The notes below the pieces were generated by a model that was not told the DNA's origin, ran no database searches, and saw only the letters and a program-made list of their open reading frames with translations. The translations under genes were made by a program, and so were the position numbers. This document shows, piece after piece, positions 1 through 8,752 of a DNA stretch of 64,000 nucleotides. The DNA is from Pontibacter chinhatensis (GTDB taxonomy: Bacteria; Bacteroidota; Bacteroidia; Cytophagales; Hymenobacteraceae): assembly GCF_900113285.1 (NCBI RefSeq), contig NZ_FOOT01000003.1, positions 372,001 to 436,000 of the forward strand. Direction: 5' to 3'. The first letter of the stretch is position 1. Every line of letters starts with the position of its first letter.

Positions 1-59
1 AGACGGTGGAGGTGCACGACTTTCTAACCTCTATCATCAAAGCCAAGCACAGGCAGTAG
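1..59 (+). CDS. C-terminal end of an unidentified protein (partial)
   Basis: An open frame enters from the left edge and stops with TAG at 57-59. It encodes only TVEVHDFLTSIIKAKHRQ. The fragment is too short to identify. The perfect hairpin that follows at 75-117 is placed as expected for the terminator of this gene, which supports it being a real gene end. No function can be inferred. Confidence 0.45.
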   Translation, partial: TVEVHDFLTSIIKAKHRQ

Positions 60-74
60 CGCCCCGGGCAGGTA

Positions 75-117
75 TAAAGTATAAAGGCTACCGCCAATGG
101 GTAGCCTTTATACTTTA
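75..117. terminator. Bidirectional terminator between convergent genes
   Basis: A perfect 18-bp stem (75-92 with 100-117) closes a 7-nt loop. The stem's outer half is AAAGTATA on one arm and TATACTTT on the other, so the abundant AAGTATA heptamer forms part of the terminator. It lies between the partial gene at the left edge and the convergent Hsp20 gene, whose stop codon overlaps the right arm. Confidence 0.85.
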
Positions 118-558
118 CAGTTGTTTAATTTTTATCTCGCGGGGCTTGTTGATGTCCTCAAAGTATGGCAGCCTTACCTGCAGCTGGCCATCTTCGTGCA
201 CGGCCTCAATGCGGCTCAGGTCAACCTGCGGCGGCAGTATGAATGTTCTGTTAAACAAGGGAGCCGCCATTTCCGGATTCTCCGGGTTGTGAAGAACTGA
301 GAACACAGTGAGCTGGTTTTGGTGCAGCACCACTTTAAATAACTCCGGGCTCACGCCCGCTGCCCATACGTTAATAACTGCGCCTCTTTTATACTTTTTA
401 ATATCCACGTACGTCTCGCTTACGCCTCCGCCAATGGTGTTCAGCAGGTTTATCTGGTGTGCGATATTTCGTAAAAACTCTTTATCCTTTATCAATTTCA
501 TCTCTTTCTCCATCATAGTTTTCACTTTGTGTTTTGCAAACGTGATGCCAGTTTCCAT
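115..558 (-). CDS. Hsp20/alpha-crystallin family small heat-shock protein
   Basis: This 147-residue protein looks like an ATP-independent holdase chaperone that binds unfolding proteins in the cytoplasm. An N-terminal helical arm of about 45 residues is followed by a beta-rich alpha-crystallin-type domain (about residues 48-140) with alternating hydrophobic strands such as FKVVLHQNQLTVFSVL and IEAVHEDGQLQVRLP. The tail ends in IKIKQL, compatible with the I-x-I type tail used for oligomer assembly. The length is normal for the family. A second possible start lies 14 codons in (516). It is monocistronic and convergent with the gene to its left. The assignment rests on fold pattern and length; homologue identity was not computed. 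Confidence 0.75.
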   Translation of the reverse strand: METGITFAKHKVKTMMEKEMKLIKDKEFLRNIAHQINLLNTIGGGVSETYVDIKKYKRGAVINVWAAGVSPELFKVVLHQNQLTVFSVLHNPENPEMAAPLFNRTFILPPQVDLSRIEAVHEDGQLQVRLPYFEDINKPREIKIKQL

Positions 559-1000
559 TTAAGTCATTTGTGCCCTTTTACCTATTGTTATGGTGTCAAA
601 ATGGCTCTAATCAAGTGCTTAGACGCTTAGTGGGGTGCCATGCTGTCACTTTTAGGAGGGAGCTTTTCATGCTGAAAACTCAGGCTGATCAAAGGCAAAA
701 TAATGGGTTTGGGATTGTTTCCAATTTTTGGAAGGAAACTCTTTGTTTGGCCTTGGTTTTCCATAAATGGGATTCAGGGTATCTGTTTTGCACTTAATCA
801 AAAAAAATCTTCATCAAGTTTATGGCATACGCATACTTTTCGATTTATCTGTAACACATTGTATAACAGCACACTTATGAAATAGCACATAGGAAAAATA
901 CGGCTATTGTTATATTGTATTATCGAGGATAGGTATAAGCATTCTGGTGCTGGCATAATTGTTTCACTGAAGATGGGCAGACGAAACAAAGTATAGTACC
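559..1000. other. Gene-free interval between divergent genes
   Basis: This 440-bp, comparatively AT-rich stretch lies between the divergent Hsp20 and T9SS-cargo genes and must hold both promoters. The small open frames here have no family features and overlap each other, so they were not called. A TGGCAT element sits near 953-958, but it lacks a matching -12 element. One AAGTATA copy lies just before the start at 1001. Nothing else was recognised. Confidence 0.5.
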
Positions 1001-2641
1001 ATGAAATCACTTTACACCCTTATCATTGCCATCCTGCTGCTGTCTTCTTCTACTCAGGCGCAGCACGTACTGCTTTCAGAGAATTTTAGCAACTCCTCTC
1101 AGGCCAATGTAGTGCCGTCCGCGGCCGGAGCCTGGGTTACGAGAGACGGAGCACTTTATACCCGCCAGCATAGCGGAAACGAGACACCGGCCCTGATACG
1201 TGCTAACGTGGCAAAACCCGTAAGCGCGCTTGACGCAGACCTGCGCGTGCGCTGGACCGGCTTCCGCGAAGCAAACGGCGGCCTGATGCAGCAATTCGAC
1301 AGCGAAGTTTTTCTCTGCTATAAGATTGGAAGCAATGGGGTGGTGCGTAAGATAAAGGTGGACGCAGCCAACATGCTCAATACCGCGGTTAACAACGAGG
1401 TAACCATCCCTTTGTCTGATAACTACCAAAATGTACACATCTACTTCGAAACGACAACTGCGAAGGGATACTCTTACCGCATAGACAACCTGGAGATTCT
1501 GGCATTCCCGAACATGTTTAAGTGGAGCATGCGAACCCTGGGCGAAAACCCGTTTGTAGTCTCTGCCCCTAAAGCGGCTACGGCTTATCTTCTAAACGAG
1601 GCCACTATGTCGTGGACGATGACCAAGGAAAGCAGCGTAACGCATGAGACAGTTGCCGTGAGCAACACCCAGCACCCAAGAACAAGCCAGTCGTTCTCCA
1701 TCGTGCAGGCCGGCGCCTCTAAAACAGAAGGAACCCACATCAAGATACAGTTCAGCGCCATGATGGCCGATGTTTCTTTTAACATCCTGGACATAGACAG
1801 AACCATGACCACAAACCAGTTCAAAGACAGCGTGGTGGTAACCGGCGTGAACAATGCGGGCAAGGTAGTGCTGGCCACGAACAGCTTCGTGCGTAACGCC
1901 GCCAACACCGCTTTTAACCCTAAAGCCAGCTCTTTTGTGGGCCTCAATGATGTAAACAACAGCACCGATCAGGGTGATGTGACGGTGGTATTCGCGGAGG
2001 AGATAAAAGAGATTAACATCAGCTACTACAACCAGGGCCGTGATAAGGGCCGACAGGCTATCTCGATAGGCAACTTTAACGGTTACCAAACGGCAAGCCC
2101 GCTGCCAGTGGAGCTGGCCTGGTTTAAAGGTGCCATGCAGGGAAACACCACCCAACTTACCTGGTCAACGGCATCGGAGGTAAACAACGAGAAGTTTGTA
2201 GTGGAGCGCAGCCAGGACGGCAGAAGCTTTAGCAGAATCGGTGAAGTAGCGGGCAGGGGCAACAGCAGCGAAACAGTAGCCTACGCCTTCACGGATGCAA
2301 ACCCCGCTTCGGGCACCAACTACTACCGCCTGCGCCAGGTAGATTTTGACGGAGCCGAGAAGTTCTCTAAAATAGTAGCCGTACAGTTTAAGGGCAAGTA
2401 TGGCCTCAGCGGTGGCATGGCAAAAGTATACCCTACCCTGGCGGCCAGCGAGGTAAACGTTAGCCTTGACCTGAGCAATGCCCAGGTGGCTGTGCTTGAT
2501 GCTTCAGGCCGTCAATTGTCGCAGCACAGCGTTGCCGGGCAGAGCCTGGTGCTGCCGGTTACCCATCTGCAGCCAGGTTTATACTTCGTGAAAGTATACA
2601 ACGGACAGCAGCAGGAGACGCATCGCTTCGTGAAGCAATAG
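1001..2641 (+). CDS. Secreted protein with T9SS type A C-terminal sorting domain
   Basis: A 546-residue exported protein. Residues 1-20 are a typical Sec signal peptide (MKSLYTLIIAILLLSSSTQA, then Q). The middle portion has no recognised catalytic motif; it reads as beta-sandwich material. Around residues 365-465 lies a fibronectin-like spacer common in this phylum (SPLPVELAWFKG..., FVVERSQDGRSF, NYYRLRQVDFDG). The last 75 residues (VYPTLAASEVNVSL ... GLYFVKVYNGQQ) match the Por secretion system type A sorting signal, which directs export through T9SS and attachment or release at the cell surface. It is single-gene, with a terminator just downstream. The substrate or role is unknown; an adhesin or matrix protein is possible. 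Confidence 0.85.
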   Translation: MKSLYTLIIAILLLSSSTQAQHVLLSENFSNSSQANVVPSAAGAWVTRDGALYTRQHSGNETPALIRANVAKPVSALDADLRVRWTGFREANGGLMQQFDSEVFLCYKIGSNGVVRKIKVDAANMLNTAVNNEVTIPLSDNYQNVHIYFETTTAKGYSYRIDNLEILAFPNMFKWSMRTLGENPFVVSAPKAATAYLLNEATMSWTMTKESSVTHETVAVSNTQHPRTSQSFSIVQAGASKTEGTHIKIQFSAMMADVSFNILDIDRTMTTNQFKDSVVVTGVNNAGKVVLATNSFVRNAANTAFNPKASSFVGLNDVNNSTDQGDVTVVFAEEIKEINISYYNQGRDKGRQAISIGNFNGYQTASPLPVELAWFKGAMQGNTTQLTWSTASEVNNEKFVVERSQDGRSFSRIGEVAGRGNSSETVAYAFTDANPASGTNYYRLRQVDFDGAEKFSKIVAVQFKGKYGLSGGMAKVYPTLAASEVNVSLDLSNAQVAVLDASGRQLSQHSVAGQSLVLPVTHLQPGLYFVKVYNGQQQETHRFVKQ

Positions 2642-2677
2642 CCGCCCTACCAGATTTTTTACTTTGTTCGTCTGCAG

Positions 2678-2707
2678 CCCCCTCGCCTTTTTTTTAAGGT
2701 GTGGGGG
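2678..2707 (+). terminator. Rho-independent terminator of the T9SS cargo gene
   Basis: Arms CCCCC (2678-2682) and GGGGG (2703-2707), extended by a GCCTT/AAGGT-type inner stem with two mismatches, are followed by TTTTGCTTTTTT. It lies about 40 bp after the stop codon. Confidence 0.6.
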
Positions 2708-2957
2708 TTTTGCTTTTTTGAAACTTTCTAAGTTAAATAGTGCTATTTTTGATAACTATCTTGGGCGCGCCCCGTATTTTTCACCATTGGTTGCAATTCT
2801 AAGGCGGGGAGCCCAATGTTACTGCCTGGTTATCTACGCGGGCTCTACAGACTGCCTCTTCTACTTCAGCTATATCATGTAGGTGGCAGACTGCAATCCT
2901 CTGGTACCACAGTTCCCTTTATTTTCTTTCAGTGCTGTAGTTTATACTTTGCATTTT

Positions 2958-3362
2958 ATGTTTAACCTATACTTTAGGAATACCCATGTTAGTCTCTACT
3001 ATGATAAGGAACTGCGCCTGGGGAAAGCCGTTTGGAGAGGCCATGTGCAGGGGGCTGAGTTTCGGGAGGCAGGGTTGCTTTGCCTGGATTTGGTTGACCG
3101 GCATGAGCTGCGGGGATGGCTTGGGGACAACCGCAAGATGAACTCCATTGAGCCGGCAGACTTGCAATGGACCCTGGATGTGTTTGTTCCGCAGGCGGTG
3201 GCCAGCCCTTTACTCCGTATGGCCAACCTGCCCTCTGAGTTTGAACAGAACCGCGAGGCTGTGGCCATGATGATTGAGAAGAAGAACCAACTGAATGAGC
3301 AGCTGCTCGTCCGTGATTTTGATACTGAGGAAGAGGCTATGGCTTGGCTGATGGAGCTGTAG
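2958..3362 (+). CDS. STAS/SpoIIAA-like small protein, tandem paralogue 1
   Basis: A 134-residue cytoplasmic protein without signal or membrane segment. It opens with MFNLYFRNTHVSLYYDKELR, has a central W-L-G-D-N-R motif, a helix PLLRMANLP, and closes with FDTEEEAMAWLME. The ending F-x-x-x-E-E-A-x-A-W-L is typical of the STAS/SEC14 or SpoIIAA-like family of unknown role. I chose the internal ATG at 2958 over an upstream GTG (2883) because it aligns with the starts of the two following paralogues. It is the first of three tandem copies; a diverged fourth lies at 17.9 kb. Cytophagales genomes tend to carry several such genes, possibly as signalling or partner-switch proteins, but that is inference. 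Confidence 0.65.
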   Translation: MFNLYFRNTHVSLYYDKELRLGKAVWRGHVQGAEFREAGLLCLDLVDRHELRGWLGDNRKMNSIEPADLQWTLDVFVPQAVASPLLRMANLPSEFEQNREAVAMMIEKKNQLNEQLLVRDFDTEEEAMAWLMEL

Positions 3363-3419
3363 ATCCTCCCTGCTCAGGTTTATTGCACTGTTTTGTTTCG
3401 GTTCGTGGCTTTCCTTTGC

Positions 3420-3427
3420 TACCTTTG
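3420..3427 (+). promoter_or_regulatory. Possible -7 box (TACCTTTG) for paralogue 2
   Basis: TACCTTTG fits the Bacteroidota -7 consensus TAnnTTTG and lies 20 nt before the ATG at 3448, giving a very short leader. No well-spaced TTG -33 element was found; a TTTG lies somewhat too far upstream (3392-3395). Confidence 0.35.
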
Positions 3428-3447
3428 TAGCCGAAATAATTAGTAGT

Positions 3448-3870
3448 ATGCCTATTACATACTTCCAGAACCACGTCGTTACCATTACCTACGACGAAAA
3501 CCTGCAGCTGGGAGCAGCAGTCTGGAATGGGTTTTTAAGTAGTACAGAGTTTAAGGAGGCTTCCGAAACATGCCTTCGTCTGATAGAAGATCACAAGCCC
3601 CTGCGATGGCTGGGCGATAACCGCCGGCTGCGGGTTATCCGACAGGCCGATCAAGATTGGTTTGCAGAGCACATCACCCCACGCCTTGCAGCAAGTTCTC
3701 TTCGTCGTAACGCTATCCTTCTCTCTGAAGACCTCTTTAACAGAATGGCTGTGGATCAGATCGTAAAGCGCGCCACCAGCCTGGGCAACATGGAGGTGAT
3801 GGAGTTTGATAAGCGGGAGGAGGCCATGGCCTGGCTTCTCGAGCCAATTCACTCTCTGGAGCAAGGTTAG
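3448..3870 (+). CDS. STAS/SpoIIAA-like small protein, tandem paralogue 2
   Basis: A 140-residue soluble protein clearly related to its neighbours: the start MPITYFQNHVVTITYDENLQ, the WLGDNRRLR motif in the middle, LRRNAILLSEDLFNRMAV in the third quarter, and the closing KREEAMAWLLEP. The SEDLFNRMAV segment is closer to the paralogue on the other strand at 17.9 kb (MPDDLFKRLAM) than to paralogues 1 and 3, so the tandem genes fall into two subtypes. It sits 85 bp after paralogue 1 and has its own promoter-like box. No catalytic motif is visible. Function unknown. Confidence 0.65.
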   Translation: MPITYFQNHVVTITYDENLQLGAAVWNGFLSSTEFKEASETCLRLIEDHKPLRWLGDNRRLRVIRQADQDWFAEHITPRLAASSLRRNAILLSEDLFNRMAVDQIVKRATSLGNMEVMEFDKREEAMAWLLEPIHSLEQG

Positions 3871-3982
3871 AACCCCGCCCCATACTTAAGCACAATCACA
3901 CTGATGGTTTCGATTGGCCCCTCTGTAGACGAGGAGGTCGTTTGATTATACTTTTAAAGGCTCTGTAGGAAGGAGTACGTAA

Positions 3983-4393
3983 ATGCAGTTATACTTTAAA
4001 AACAACTTTCTCTCGCTGTCCTACGACAGGCAGTTGCGGCTCGGAGTGGCGCAGTGGAGGGGGCGGTTGCAGGGAGCAGAGTTAAGGGAAGCCTACTTAC
4101 TTTGCCTGGAGATGATACACCGGTTCTCGCTGGCCCGCTGGCTGGCAGACGACCGGGAGATGGGGGCTGTATGCCCGGAGGACCTGGATTGGAGCCTGCA
4201 AGTTTACATACCGCGCATAGCCAATAGCCCTTTGCTGCGTATGGCGCGCCTGCCTTCCAAGTCCGAAGAAAACCTGGAGGCAATTGGCATAATGATAGAC
4301 AAAGGCCATAGCTATGACCTGCAGATGGCGTTCCGGGACTTCACCAGCAAGGAAGAAGCCATGGCCTGGCTAATGGAGCCATTGTCAAATTAA
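3983..4393 (+). CDS. STAS/SpoIIAA-like small protein, tandem paralogue 3
   Basis: A 136-residue soluble protein most like paralogue 1: MQLYFKNNFLSLSYDRQLR at the start, WLADDREMG where the others have WLGDNR, SPLLRMARLPS, and the family ending TSKEEAMAWLMEP. In WLADDR, the central Gly-Asp-Asn of the other copies is replaced by Ala-Asp-Asp, suggesting drift or specialisation. It is the last of the three tandem copies, 112 bp after paralogue 2. A TATACTTT copy overlaps codons 3-5. Its role is unknown. Confidence 0.65.
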   Translation: MQLYFKNNFLSLSYDRQLRLGVAQWRGRLQGAELREAYLLCLEMIHRFSLARWLADDREMGAVCPEDLDWSLQVYIPRIANSPLLRMARLPSKSEENLEAIGIMIDKGHSYDLQMAFRDFTSKEEAMAWLMEPLSN

Positions 4394-4510
4394 AAAGCTG
4401 CCCCTCGCTTTTTCTCTCCCCTTATCCGCTAGTCTAATACGTCTATTCCCTTCTTTGGTCAGCCTCAGCTTTGTTTATGGCGTACTACTAACCAAACAAA
4501 CCCATAAACT

Positions 4511-5152
4511 ATGAAAAAAACACTGTTATGCCTGACCTGTGCCTTAGCTTTGGTTTTCAGTGCCTGTGATAATATGAGCACGAAAACCGAAGCAACACAT
4601 AACGAAGCCTCGGAAGCTACTGCTGATACTGCTGTTGCTTTTGAGAACGAAAATTCCCCTGACTCTGCTGCAGACGGGTCCATAGTTGACGTAGATGCCA
4701 GTGGAGATGCTGACTGGAACAACATTGACATGAACCTGCCGAATCTGGACTGGCCTGAGTTTAAAGGCAGCGACGTGGAGGTGCGTGGTAACAATAGATA
4801 CAGCGTGTATTCAGTTGGAGAGGATGTACTGTTTGATACCGACAAAGCGGAGATTAGAAAAGGTGCGGAGGAAAATCTGAGAAAGATCAGCTCTTCTATT
4901 GCACAGCGCTACAAAGATGGGCAGGTACGCGTCTATGGCTATACAGACGCTCAGGGCAGCGCCGGCTATAACAAAGACCTGGCCGAGAAACGCGCTGAGG
5001 CGGTAAAGAACTGGTTGCAGAAGAACGGCAACATCGCTGCTTCTCGTATTTCAGTTCACCCTGTTGGAGAAGCCAAGCCCACAGCTTCTAACGAAACCGC
5101 AAAAGGCCGCCAGCAAAACCGCCGTGTCGAGATCGTGGTACGGAACAGCTAA
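4511..5152 (+). CDS. OmpA-family outer-membrane lipoprotein
   Basis: A 213-residue lipoprotein. Its signal peptide ends at a lipobox (LVFSAC, lipidated Cys19). An acidic, low-complexity linker (about residues 22-95, rich in Glu, Asp, Thr) is followed by an OmpA-like peptidoglycan-binding domain of about 110 residues. That domain starts at DVLFDTDKAEI and carries the usual TDAQGSAGYNKDLAEKRAEAV and RQQNRRVEI segments, including the Asp and Arg that contact diaminopimelate. It should tether the outer membrane to peptidoglycan, similar to Pal-type proteins, although no tol genes are near. It is monocistronic, with a strong terminator. Confidence 0.88.
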   Translation: MKKTLLCLTCALALVFSACDNMSTKTEATHNEASEATADTAVAFENENSPDSAADGSIVDVDASGDADWNNIDMNLPNLDWPEFKGSDVEVRGNNRYSVYSVGEDVLFDTDKAEIRKGAEENLRKISSSIAQRYKDGQVRVYGYTDAQGSAGYNKDLAEKRAEAVKNWLQKNGNIAASRISVHPVGEAKPTASNETAKGRQQNRRVEIVVRNS

Positions 5153-5174
5153 GCAAGTATAAAGTATAGCGTAG

Positions 5175-5214
5175 CAAAAAGGCTCCCGAAGTATACTTCA
5201 GGAGCCTTTTTGCT
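5175..5214 (+). terminator. Terminator of the OmpA lipoprotein gene
   Basis: A perfect 13-bp stem (5175-5187 with 5202-5214), GCAAAAAGGCTCC, encloses a loop that is itself a 12-bp palindrome GAAGTATACTTC (5189-5200). The stem ends in a T run on either strand, so it can stop transcripts from both sides. Two further AAGTATA copies precede it. Confidence 0.85.
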
Positions 5215-5279
5215 TTGTGTTCTTGCTGATGTTAATTAAAGAGAGTACTCTTTTTACCTCTGTGCAGCTGGTGTTCCTT

Positions 5280-5434
5280 CTGCCGTTGTTGGTGTGTTCA
5301 CCAACAATCACTTTAAACTTGCAAAATGTAGCTGCTTATACTCTCCTTGATGCAGAGATAAGGCTATCTGAGGGTGTGAGAGTCGCGGTCTCGTAGCTAC
5401 TGTTAAGCTGTTGGTAAAATACCAACAACGGCAG
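5280..5434. mobile_element. MITE-like 155-bp element with palindromic inverted ends
   Basis: The ends are a perfect 14-bp inverted repeat, CTGCCGTTGTTGGT (5280-5293) and its complement at 5421-5434. Both ends continue through 5-6 nt into ACCAACA, so each end is also a small hairpin. The remaining 100 bp holds no gene, only partly matching inner arms (GTAGCT, ACTCTC). No target-site duplication is obvious. This layout is typical of a miniature, non-autonomous element, but no transposase is present and copy number cannot be judged from one window. Confidence 0.5.
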
Positions 5435-5471
5435 ATAAAGACCTCGCAAAGCCCAGTAGTCTGTGGGGTTA

Positions 5472-6230
5472 CTAATTGATAGGGCTCTTCAGTAATGTCT
5501 CCTGATGTGTCTGGATAAGAAATGAAGCTACCGAGCCAGCAAGGTTTACAGCTAACTCGGAATGTCTCTTCCCTACTTTATATCCACCTTTTGGCTGACC
5601 ATGAGCATCGCTTAGCTCATTTCGTAAGGATGCAAAGCCATGAATTGTTGTCTGGACTCCACTGAGAATCTGTTTTAAAATACTTTCGTTGTGGAGCTGT
5701 GGAGCAAGGTTTAAGCATCGTGCAGTGGTCTTAAAGAGCTTTGGTAAGTCAAAGCTATCATCATATTCAATGTCTCTTTCTCTGAGTATTTGTTTGCAGA
5801 CCGATTCAATCAGGGATCTTGCCGCAGTGATAGCACCATCAGGATCAGTCTCTCTTCTATCAAGGGCCTTGCTCCATAAGTGATGAACAGTATCACAATC
5901 AAACTTTTCTACTGAATTACCTATCACACTGTCATGCAGGTACACTCTGTCGCCTTCCAAATAAGCGAGAAGAGGCTCAAATTCCTCTCTAATATAATCT
6001 CGCCTTTCTGCATATGTGCCAAATCGGCGCTTAATGTATGGCCAGAAATCACTTAGGACTCTACAAGAAACTACAAACTCCGGAAGTAAAGCCTTAGTAA
6101 AACTGTTAGCTACAAATTCGTTTCGCAGGTTCTTGTAATCCTCCCCATCTTCTTTTTTATCTTCTCCAGTGGCGAACCTAGTTAGAAGCATTCGCAAATT
6201 CATTGCTTTATTAAATATGTCGGTTTGCAT
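5472..6230 (-). CDS. Abortive infection protein, Abi_C (C-terminal) family
   Basis: A 252-residue cytoplasmic protein. The N-terminal half (1-130) is helical and not recognised. The C-terminal half (about 130-240) fits the Abi_C domain: DPDGAITAARSLIESVCKQIL, then LPKLFKTTARCLNL, and the hallmark LRNELSDAHGQ followed by helices up to the end. Proteins with this domain are associated with phage-induced growth arrest or death; the biochemical activity is unsettled, and RNxxxxxH resembles the catalytic motif of HEPN nucleases. It stands alone without a partner antitoxin, is visibly more AT-rich than its neighbours, and adjoins the MITE-like element, all suggesting acquisition by transfer. Confidence 0.75.
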   Translation of the reverse strand: MQTDIFNKAMNLRMLLTRFATGEDKKEDGEDYKNLRNEFVANSFTKALLPEFVVSCRVLSDFWPYIKRRFGTYAERRDYIREEFEPLLAYLEGDRVYLHDSVIGNSVEKFDCDTVHHLWSKALDRRETDPDGAITAARSLIESVCKQILRERDIEYDDSFDLPKLFKTTARCLNLAPQLHNESILKQILSGVQTTIHGFASLRNELSDAHGQPKGGYKVGKRHSELAVNLAGSVASFLIQTHQETLLKSPIN

Positions 6231-6331
6231 AAAGCTCTGTTAAACACCTTTACTAAAAGTATAAGCAACAGTATTCCATCCGCTGGCAGGGCGCCAGCAG
6301 TAACATGGAGTGTGTAAGAGGTAGGAAAAAG

Positions 6332-6360
6332 AAGAAGGAGGGCAGTGTGCCCTCCTTCTT
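6332..6360 (-). terminator. nrdA terminator
   Basis: A perfect 12-bp stem AAGAAGGAGGGC (6332-6343 with 6349-6360) with loop AGTGT lies just after the nrdA stop. Read on the minus strand it is followed by TTTTTC, a normal Rho-independent signal. Confidence 0.85.
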
Positions 6361-6367
6361 TAGTTAT

Positions 6368-8752
6368 TTACGATCCGCAAGCTTCGCAAGCGTCTGGGTT
6401 ATCTAGCGAGCAAGCCATATCGCTGCGGTTTTGGTCTTGTTGGTTATACACCGGCGAAAGGGTTTCGGCGGCTTGTTTCTCTACCGTAAACTTGATGGCG
6501 TCCACGGCAGACTTGGTGCGCAGGTAGTACATACCTGTTTTCAGGCCGCGCTTCCAGGCGTGGAAATGCATCGAGGTCAGCTTGCCGAAGTTCACGTTCT
6601 GCACGTGCAGGTTCAGCGACTGGCTCTGGCAGATGTAGGCACCGCGGTCAGCACTCATGTCGATTACGGCACGCTGGCTGATCTCCCATACAGTTTTGTA
6701 CAGATCCTTGATGTTCTGCGGGATGTTCGGGATTTCCTGGATGGAGCCGTTGGCTGCAATGATATCATTCTTCATCTTATCGTTCCAGATGCCCAGAGCG
6801 ATCAGGTCGCGCAGCAGGTGCTTGTTCACCACCATAAACTCGCCAGACAGTACGCGGCGCAGGTAGATGTTGGAAGTATAAGGCTCAAACGACTCGTTGT
6901 TGCCTAAGATCTGCGCAGTAGAGGCGGTAGGCATTGGTGCTACCAGCAGCGAGTTACGCACGCCGTGCTTCACCACATCCTGGCGCAGGCTATCCCAATC
7001 CCAACGGCCGCTCTCTGGTGTTACGCCCCACAGGTCGAACTGGAACTTGCCTTCCGACAGCGGAGAACCTTTGAAGGTCTCGTATGGTCCGTGCTTCTTC
7101 GCCAGGTCCTTAGAAGCGGTCATGGCTGCGAAGTAGATCGTCTCGAAGATATCTTTGTTCAGCCCGCGTGCCTCCTCGCTCTCGAACGGCATGCGCAGGT
7201 GAATAAAGGTATCGGCCAGGCCCTGCACACCCAGGCCAATCGGGCGGTGGCGCAGGTTAGAGTTCTGAGCCTCTGGTACCGGGTAATAGTTGATGTCGAT
7301 AACCTTGTTCAGGTTAACCGTGGCATGGTAGGTTACATCAAACAGCTTCTGGTGATCAAAGGTCTTGTTGCCGTGCTCATCCTCTTTTACAAAGCGAGGC
7401 AGCGCCAGCGAGGCCAGGTTACACACGGCAATCTCGTCCTTGCTGGTGTACTCCATAATCTCGGTGCACAGGTTCGAGCTCTTGATGGTGCCCAGGTTCT
7501 GCTGGTTAGACTTACGGTTGGCGTGGTCTTTATACAGCATGTACGGCGTACCTGTCTCAATCTGAGACTCCAGGATGTGGAACCACAGGTCCTGTGCTTT
7601 CACGGTTTTGCGGGCGCGTCCCTCGCGCTCATACTTCTCGTAGAGGCGCTCAAAGTCCTTACCCCAGCACTCGCCCAGGCCCGGTGCTTCGTTCGGGCAG
7701 AACAGGCTCCAGTCGCCGTTCTCCTCCACGCGCTTCATAAACAGGTCTGGCGTCCAGAGGGCATAGAACAGGTCGCGGGCGCGGTTTTCCTCTTTACCGT
7801 GGTTCTTCTTCAGCTCCAGGAAATCGAAGATATCGGCATGCCATGGCTCCAGGTAAATCGCGAAGGCACCTTTGCGCTTGCCACCGCCCTGGTCCACGTA
7901 GCGGGCCGTGTCGTTAAACACCTTCAGCATCGGGATGATGCCGTTGGAAGTGCCGTTGGTGCCTTTGATATAAGAACCTGTGGCACGCACGTTGTGGATG
8001 CTCAGGCCAATGCCGCCGGCGCTCTGCGAAATCTGCGCGCACTGCTTCAGGGTGTCATAGATGCCCGGAATGCTGTCGTCCTGCATGGTGAGCAGGAAGC
8101 ATGAGGAGAGCTGCGGCTTCGGCGTGCCGGCGTTAAATAATGTTGGGGTGGCGTGCGTAAACCACTTCTCGGACATGAGGTTATAAGTCTCAATGGCAGA
8201 TTCGATGTCCTCCTTGTGGATACCCACGGCCACACGCATCAACATATGCTGCGGGCGCTCCACAATCTTGCCGTCCAGGCGAAGCAGGTAAGAGCGCTCC
8301 AGGGTCTTATACCCGAAGTAGTCGTAGTTGTAGTCCCGGTCGTAAATGATGGTGGAATCGAGCAGGGCGGCGTGCTTGCGGATGATCTCATACACATCCT
8401 TGGCGATCAGCGAAGCGTTCTCACCGGTTTTAGGGTCTGTGTAAGTATACAGGCGCTTCATGGTGTTGGAGAACGACTTGCTCGTAACCTTGTGCAGGTT
8501 AGAGATCGCAATGCGTGCAGCCAGCACAGCATAGTCCGGGTGCTTGGTGGTAAGCGAGGCAGCTGTCTCAGCGGCCAGGTTGTCCAGCTCCACGGTGGTC
8601 ACGCCATCGTAAATGCCGTCAATCACCTTCTTGGCCACCTCAATCGGCGACACATAGTCCATGTGCAGCCCATAGCATAGCTTCTCGATTCGTGCGGTAA
8701 TCTTGTCGAATTTGACGGACTCGCGTCTGCCGTCGCGTTTAACTACTAACAT
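6368..8752 (-). CDS. nrdA: Ribonucleoside-diphosphate reductase, alpha (catalytic) subunit
   Basis: The large subunit of class I ribonucleotide reductase reduces NDPs to dNDPs for DNA synthesis. The 794-residue protein starts with an ATP-cone ([24 protein letters not shown]), the allosteric activity site. The catalytic barrel carries the redox Cys in PQLSSCFLL, the N-x-C-x-E active-site set in SNLCTEI, the substrate loop [24 protein letters not shown], and the radical-transfer Tyr pair in GMYYLRT. The C-terminal tail ends CEAC (789-792) for re-reduction by thioredoxin. All catalytic residues are present. It lies downstream of nrdB in the same direction, but a 367-bp gap with a hairpin suggests its own promoter. 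Confidence 0.97.
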   Translation of the reverse strand: MLVVKRDGRRESVKFDKITARIEKLCYGLHMDYVSPIEVAKKVIDGIYDGVTTVELDNLAAETAASLTTKHPDYAVLAARIAISNLHKVTSKSFSNTMKRLYTYTDPKTGENASLIAKDVYEIIRKHAALLDSTIIYDRDYNYDYFGYKTLERSYLLRLDGKIVERPQHMLMRVAVGIHKEDIESAIETYNLMSEKWFTHATPTLFNAGTPKPQLSSCFLLTMQDDSIPGIYDTLKQCAQISQSAGGIGLSIHNVRATGSYIKGTNGTSNGIIPMLKVFNDTARYVDQGGGKRKGAFAIYLEPWHADIFDFLELKKNHGKEENRARDLFYALWTPDLFMKRVEENGDWSLFCPNEAPGLGECWGKDFERLYEKYEREGRARKTVKAQDLWFHILESQIETGTPYMLYKDHANRKSNQQNLGTIKSSNLCTEIMEYTSKDEIAVCNLASLALPRFVKEDEHGNKTFDHQKLFDVTYHATVNLNKVIDINYYPVPEAQNSNLRHRPIGLGVQGLADTFIHLRMPFESEEARGLNKDIFETIYFAAMTASKDLAKKHGPYETFKGSPLSEGKFQFDLWGVTPESGRWDWDSLRQDVVKHGVRNSLLVAPMPTASTAQILGNNESFEPYTSNIYLRRVLSGEFMVVNKHLLRDLIALGIWNDKMKNDIIAANGSIQEIPNIPQNIKDLYKTVWEISQRAVIDMSADRGAYICQSQSLNLHVQNVNFGKLTSMHFHAWKRGLKTGMYYLRTKSAVDAIKFTVEKQAAETLSPVYNQQDQNRSDMACSLDNPDACEACGS

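Noticed and set aside
945..970. Sigma-54 promoter before the T9SS cargo gene
   Set aside because: TGGCAT is followed by TTTCA rather than TTGCA at the -12 position, and no paired upstream sites are present.
2664..2882. 72-codon open frame after the T9SS cargo gene
   Set aside because: It begins within the terminator region and contains no conserved features; a short GGCGGGGAGCC block here only resembles part of the dispersed repeat.
6965..8104. Plus-strand open frame of 379 codons opposite nrdA
   Set aside because: nrdA is fully conserved with all active-site residues in the minus frame; the opposite frame is a composition shadow.
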